Shown in pieces: positions 22,902-26,674 of a stretch of 26,674 nt of DNA. The DNA is taken from contig JBGQHM010000047.1 in the NCBI GenBank assembly GCA_041497995.1, positions 1 to 26,674 on the forward strand. The letters run 5' to 3'. The notes beneath the pieces were generated by a model. That model was not told where the DNA came from. It saw only the letters and a list, made by a program, of their open reading frames with translations, and ran no database searches. Source of the stretch: DATKMS01 sp041497995. GTDB taxonomy: Bacteria > Desulfobacterota > Binatia > HRBIN30. The stretch's first letter is position 1. Each line of letters opens with the position of its first letter. Position numbers and translations under genes: made by a program.

Positions 22902-24217
22902 CGATGACACACCTTCCACCCGATGACCGTCGCCGCACCGATGGCGACCGAGAGCTCCGTACGCTGGCGCAGTTGTTCGACGCAGTTGCGCCCACTGGCC
23001 GCGCGGAGGCAGAGGAGGAGTTGCTGGACACAGGCCTCGATCCTCAAGGGATCGGCGAGCGACTCGATCGTCTAGCGAACCGTGCGTTGGCAGGTTTGGC
23101 CAGCGACGGGGACGACGCGGTCCCCGTCGCACAGCCCGCGCATGCGCGCATCCGCCCGCTGCATCTCTTGGCGACGGCAGCCATGGTACTGTTGGCGCTG
23201 GCTGGGCTGCTCCTGTTGCGCGGCCGCGCGCCGGAGACGATTCCACCTCGCGCCGCGAGCGATTCTGTCAGCGGCAGCCGAGGCGAGCCGGAGCACCATG
23301 CCCTCCGCGAGCCGTCGATGGCAGATCTCAACGACGAGGGTTCTAACGCAGGACGACCTGCTACCGGCGCCCCGAAGGCGCAACAGGAATCGATTCGGCC
23401 GCCTCGCGAGCGGCATGACGGAGAGACCGAAGCAGCCGCGCCATCGGCTGTGCCCCCTGCGGTCGAAGGCGCCGCCATGGTGAACGCGGCTCAAGGCTTG
23501 GTTGATGCGGTGGTACAGACCGCCAGAAGCTTTCACGACACAACCCAACAGCTGCGAATGACCGTCGTCCAGGCCGAGACCCAGCAGGTTACGCGCCTCC
23601 AACTGCAGACAAAGATCTTCGACGGCGGCGCTCTCAAGGTGGCGATCCATTTCTTACCACCTCCCGACAAGGGGGTTGCGGCACTGCTCCTCGAATGGGC
23701 CGCCGACAACGCACCGTCAGGAGTGCCGTTCAACGCTTGGTCGTACATACCGAGCCTGAAGAGGGTGCGCAGGTTGACATACGCTTCGTGCACACTCACC
23801 GCGGATCTCACTTGCCTGGATCTGCTGCTCCCGCGTGAGTTCCTGCCCTGGGCCGTTGCCAATTGGAGCGCGCGGCCCTTAGAGGAGGCGCCCGACGCTG
23901 TTGTTATCGATCTAGTGCCTCGGCCGAACGGCCCGCGTCTGCAGCTACCCGACTATCAGAGGCTGCGCATCCGCGTGCAGCCGACCAACGCAACGTTGCG
24001 TGAAGTGGAGTTCTTTGATCAGCGGGACGCGCCGGCGAAGACACTGCTCCTCAGCAACTTTCGCAGCATTGACGGCGTCCCGGTCGCGCATCGGCTGGAG
24101 ATGGTCGACCTGCAGACGGGCAGTCGGACGCTGCTCGAAGTGGTCGCGTTCCACCACGATGAGAACCTTGCCGACGACCTGTTCACCATCCATGAAATGA
24201 TCGACTCATCGCACTGA
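22898..24217 (+). CDS. membrane-anchored LolA-like protein, putative sigma regulator
   Basis: 439 residues. Residues 1-~86 are hydrophilic and helical, with no zinc-binding HxxxCxxC anti-sigma motif. One TM helix spans ~88-108 (LHLLATAAMVLLALAGLLLL). A Pro/Glu/Arg-rich linker (~110-195) follows. Then comes a beta-rich domain (~200-437) like the PF17131 'outer membrane lipoprotein-sorting protein' family, with WSYIPSLKRVRRLTYAS, LLPREF, RPNGPRLQLPDYQRLRIRVQ, and SNFRSIDGVPVAHRLEM. The topology would put the short N-terminal region in the cytoplasm and the LolA-like domain in the periplasm. Two periplasmic Cys (ASCTLTADLTC) could form a disulfide. Overlap with the sigma gene as ATGA suggests an anti-sigma sensor; the LolA-like sensing role is inference. 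Confidence 0.75.
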   Translation: MTMTHLPPDDRRRTDGDRELRTLAQLFDAVAPTGRAEAEEELLDTGLDPQGIGERLDRLANRALAGLASDGDDAVPVAQPAHARIRPLHLLATAAMVLLALAGLLLLRGRAPETIPPRAASDSVSGSRGEPEHHALREPSMADLNDEGSNAGRPATGAPKAQQESIRPPRERHDGETEAAAPSAVPPAVEGAAMVNAAQGLVDAVVQTARSFHDTTQQLRMTVVQAETQQVTRLQLQTKIFDGGALKVAIHFLPPPDKGVAALLLEWAADNAPSGVPFNAWSYIPSLKRVRRLTYASCTLTADLTCLDLLLPREFLPWAVANWSARPLEEAPDAVVIDLVPRPNGPRLQLPDYQRLRIRVQPTNATLREVEFFDQRDAPAKTLLLSNFRSIDGVPVAHRLEMVDLQTGSRTLLEVVAFHHDENLADDLFTIHEMIDSSH

Positions 24218-24278
24218 GCGCTGCCGCCCTTCAGTTCCCTCTATTGTCTCGTCCGCGCCGGTCGGTCTCGCGCGCCAT

Positions 24279-24306
24279 TTGATCGAGGAGACAGACTTGC
24301 TAGTGT
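24279..24306 (+). promoter_or_regulatory. candidate promoter for the methylmalonyl-CoA mutase gene
   Basis: TTGATC (24279-24284) and TAGTGT (24301-24306) are separated by 16 bases, four and three matches to the sigma-70 consensus. They lie 53 bases before the ATG at 24359. Confidence 0.28.
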
Positions 24307-24358
24307 CAACCTCAGCATCTGACGCAGCTGGCAGACGCCGATCGAAGGAGAAGACCCG

Positions 24359-26533
24359 ATGTCCGAGCAGAAAATCCGCGCTGACCTCGACCTCTGGCGC
24401 ACCCTTGCAACCAAGGACCGCAAAGGCGCAGATCCGGACGGGCTCGTGTGGCACACGCCCGAGGGCATCGACGTCAAGCCGCTCTACACCAATGCCGATG
24501 TCGCCGACCTCGACTTCATCGACACCACTCCAGGCACCTTCCCCTTCCTGCGCGGACCGCGCGCCACCATGTACGCCGGGCAACCGTGGACGATTCGCCA
24601 GTACGCCGGCTTTTCCACCGCCGAAGAGTCGAACGCCTTCTATCGCGCCAACCTCGCTGCCGGGCAGATGGGTCTCTCAGTCGCCTTCGACCTCGCCACA
24701 CACCGCGGCTACGACAGCGATCATCCCCGGGTCGTTGGTGATGTCGGCAAAGCCGGCGTGGCCATCGACTCCGTCGAGGACATGAAGATCCTCTTCGACG
24801 GCGTGCCGCTCGACAAGATGTCGGTGTCGATGACCATGAACGGTGCGGTGCTGCCCGTGCTTGCGAACTTCATCGTCGCCGGCGAAGAGCAAGGCGTGCC
24901 GCGCGCCAAGCTCACGGGGACGATCCAGAACGACATCCTCAAGGAGTTCATGGTCCGCAACACGTACATCTATCCGCCCAAGCCATCGATGCGAATTGTC
25001 GCCGACATCATCGAGTACACCACCAAGGAGATGCCGAAGTTCAACTCGATCTCGATCTCCGGCTACCACATGCAGGAAGCCGGCGCGACGTGCGACCTCG
25101 AGCTGGCGTTCACCATCGCCGACGGGCTCGAGTATGTCCGCGCCGCGCTGTCGAAGGGACTCGACATCGACGCCTTCGCGGGGCGCCTCTCCTTCTTCTT
25201 CGCCATCGGCATGAACTTCTACATGGAGGTCGCGAAGCTGCGCGCGGCGCGGCTGCTGTGGGCGACGTTGACGAAGAAACACTTCAATCCGAAGCAGCAA
25301 AGCTCGCTCATGTTGCGCACGCACTGCCAAACCTCCGGCGCGAGCCTGACGGAGCAGGACCCGTACAACAACATCATCCGCACGACGGTGGAAGCGATGG
25401 CCGCGGTCTTCGGCGGGACGCAGAGTCTGCACACCAACTCCTTCGATGAGGCGATCGCCCTGCCCACCGATGCATCGGCCCGCGTGGCGCGCAACACGCA
25501 ACTCATCTTGCAGCTGGAAACCGGCATCCCGAAAGTCGTCGATCCGTGGGCCGGCTCCTACTTCATGGAGTCGCTCACCCACGCGCTGGCGCGCAAAGCG
25601 CTGGGCATCGTTGAAGAGGTTGAGGCGATGGGTGGCATGACCAAGGCCATCGAAGCCGGTATGCCGAAGCTGCGCATCGAGGAGACGGCGGCGCGCCGCC
25701 AGGCACGCATCGACCGCGGCGAAGACATCATCGTCGGCGTCAACAAGTTCCAGCTGTCGGAGGAACCGGAGATCGACACCCGCGAGATCGACAACACCGC
25801 GGTGCGCGAATCGCAGGTCGCACGATTGAAGCGCATCCGTGAGACGCGCGACGCCGCGAAGGTGCGCGCCACGCTCGAGGCGCTCACGCGCAGCGCCGAG
25901 ACCGGTCAAGGCAATGTGCTCGAGCTGGCTATCGACGCGTCGCGGGCACGTGCGTCGGTCGGAGAAATCTCCGACGCGCTCGAAAAGGTTTGGAGCCGCT
26001 ACCATGCACAGGTCCGCTCGATCTCAGGAGTGTACGGCAGCCAGTACGCCGACGACGCGGACTGGACGGCGCTGCATCACGAGGTCGAACGATTCGCCGC
26101 CGCGCACGGACGGCGCCCGCGCATTCTCGTGGCAAAGATCGGGCAGGACGGTCACGACCGCGGCGCCAAGGTGATTGCCACGGCCTTCGCCGACCTCGGC
26201 TTCGACGTTGACGTGGGTACGCTCTTCCAAACGCCCGAGGAAGTGGCGCGGCAGGCGGTGGAGAACGACGTTCACGTCGTCGGCATCTCCACCCAATCGG
26301 GCGGTCACAAGACGCTGGTGCCGCAACTGATCAAGGAGCTGCAGAAGCTCGGCGCCACCGACATCATCGTCACCGCCGGCGGCATCATCCCTTCAAAGGA
26401 CTACGCCTTCATGGAGAAGGCGGGTGTCAAAGCTATCTTCGGCCCCGGCACGCAGATCCCCAAGGCGGCCCGGCGCGTCCTGGCCCTCATCGAAGAAACT
26501 CAGGAAGCCGCCGCACGCGCGGCAAGCGCCTAG
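24359..26533 (+). CDS. scpA: methylmalonyl-CoA mutase, single-chain catalytic and B12-binding form
   Basis: 724 residues behind GAAGGAG, the full length of MutB/ScpA-type enzymes. The N-terminal substrate barrel has PWTIRQYAGFSTAEESN (CoA/substrate contact region with the conserved Tyr), AFDLATHRGYDSDHPRV, TGTIQNDILKEFM, ISGYHMQEAGA and RTHCQTSGASLTEQDPYNN. The C-terminal cobalamin domain (~590-715) has GQDGHDRGAKVIA with His599, the lower axial ligand of cobalt, and a distal VTAGGIIPSKDY. It interconverts methylmalonyl-CoA and succinyl-CoA by a radical mechanism, linking propionyl-CoA breakdown to the TCA cycle. The mutase chaperone (MeaB/ArgK) and epimerase are not seen before the window ends. 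A candidate promoter precedes it. Confidence 0.97.
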   Translation: MSEQKIRADLDLWRTLATKDRKGADPDGLVWHTPEGIDVKPLYTNADVADLDFIDTTPGTFPFLRGPRATMYAGQPWTIRQYAGFSTAEESNAFYRANLAAGQMGLSVAFDLATHRGYDSDHPRVVGDVGKAGVAIDSVEDMKILFDGVPLDKMSVSMTMNGAVLPVLANFIVAGEEQGVPRAKLTGTIQNDILKEFMVRNTYIYPPKPSMRIVADIIEYTTKEMPKFNSISISGYHMQEAGATCDLELAFTIADGLEYVRAALSKGLDIDAFAGRLSFFFAIGMNFYMEVAKLRAARLLWATLTKKHFNPKQQSSLMLRTHCQTSGASLTEQDPYNNIIRTTVEAMAAVFGGTQSLHTNSFDEAIALPTDASARVARNTQLILQLETGIPKVVDPWAGSYFMESLTHALARKALGIVEEVEAMGGMTKAIEAGMPKLRIEETAARRQARIDRGEDIIVGVNKFQLSEEPEIDTREIDNTAVRESQVARLKRIRETRDAAKVRATLEALTRSAETGQGNVLELAIDASRARASVGEISDALEKVWSRYHAQVRSISGVYGSQYADDADWTALHHEVERFAAAHGRRPRILVAKIGQDGHDRGAKVIATAFADLGFDVDVGTLFQTPEEVARQAVENDVHVVGISTQSGGHKTLVPQLIKELQKLGATDIIVTAGGIIPSKDYAFMEKAGVKAIFGPGTQIPKAARRVLALIEETQEAAARAASA

Positions 26534-26589
26534 CTCACGCCTCACCTGATCGATGCGCACACCACTTCAAGCTTCTCAGGCTCTGGTGG

Positions 26590-26674
26590 CGCGGGGCGGC
26601 CGGGCCCCGCGGGAGGGGCCCGCCCGCCCCGGGGCCCCCCCCCCCCCCCGCCCGAGGGGCCCCCAGCCACCCCG
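26590..26674. other. G/C-only low-complexity contig end, probable artefact
   Basis: From about 26590 the sequence is almost entirely G and C in short homopolymers, with 15 consecutive C at 26635-26649. It has no coding pattern and nothing like it occurs elsewhere in the window. This resembles the degraded tail of a read or misassembled contig edge rather than genomic sequence. Confidence 0.7.

Noticed and set aside
24677..26005. 442-residue minus-strand open frame opposite the mutase
   Set aside because: It is antisense to a clearly conserved enzyme and its His/Arg/Asp-rich composition is the typical complement of a high-GC coding strand.

Overview
The window is a high-GC, gene-dense chromosomal segment from a free-living bacterium, almost certainly Gram-negative: it has a lipobox lipoprotein, periplasmic export signals, a LolA-like domain and an MMPL/RND exporter. 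Two proteins carry paired NGDG (dockerin-like EF-hand) modules, and one of these also has a Thr/Pro linker and a Myxococcus-type disulfide motif. Together with the LLM flavin monooxygenase, methylmalonyl-CoA mutase and MMPL genes, this gene content resembles uncultured Binatota or deltaproteobacterial-type metagenome bins. That placement is inference from gene style; no rRNA or tRNA is present. The last ~85 bases are G/C low-complexity with a 15-C run and look like a poor-quality contig end.

Layout. Positions 1-69 hold the tail of a dockerin-like protein. Next come an amidohydrolase-2 protein (160-987), a PhnD-like binding protein with a lipoprotein (1247-2783), and a minus-strand operon of a ComEA-like HhH protein, an FxLYD protein and an MMPL exporter (5838 down to 2802). 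A GST follows (5971-6573). A minus-strand pair, fabI then an ACS-family MFS transporter (8663 down to 6628), diverges from a plus-strand unit made of a fused binding-protein/permease, its ATPase and an SDR (8784-11771). A large secreted propeller-dockerin protein (14243 down to 11814) diverges from a fused CoA-transferase (14415-15836). A hicAB locus with an apparently frameshifted hicA (16454 down to 15999) and a gene-poor, repeat-containing stretch lead to a VOC protein. Then come a sucCD-like acyl-CoA ligase pair and a single-cluster ferredoxin (17611-20044). An LLM monooxygenase/alpha-beta hydrolase pair (22155 down to 20054) diverges from a sigma-factor gene overlapping a membrane-anchored LolA-like protein (22320-24217). 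A full-length methylmalonyl-CoA mutase closes the window (24359-26533).

How the genes fit together. Most of the metabolic genes act on CoA thioesters or fatty/organic acids: FabI, CoA-transferase, acyl-CoA ligase and methylmalonyl-CoA mutase. This suits a heterotroph oxidising organic acids and odd-chain or branched carbon through propionyl-CoA to succinyl-CoA. Six adjacent gene pairs overlap by ATGA or GTGA, which fixes several start sites and supports co-translation. The least ordinary items are the sigma-factor/LolA-like pair, the ferredoxin that keeps one complementary half of each Cys motif, the doubly frameshifted hicA beside an intact hicB, and the HhH-FxLYD-MMPL envelope operon. No CRISPR array, prophage, complete insertion sequence or rRNA/tRNA gene was recognised.
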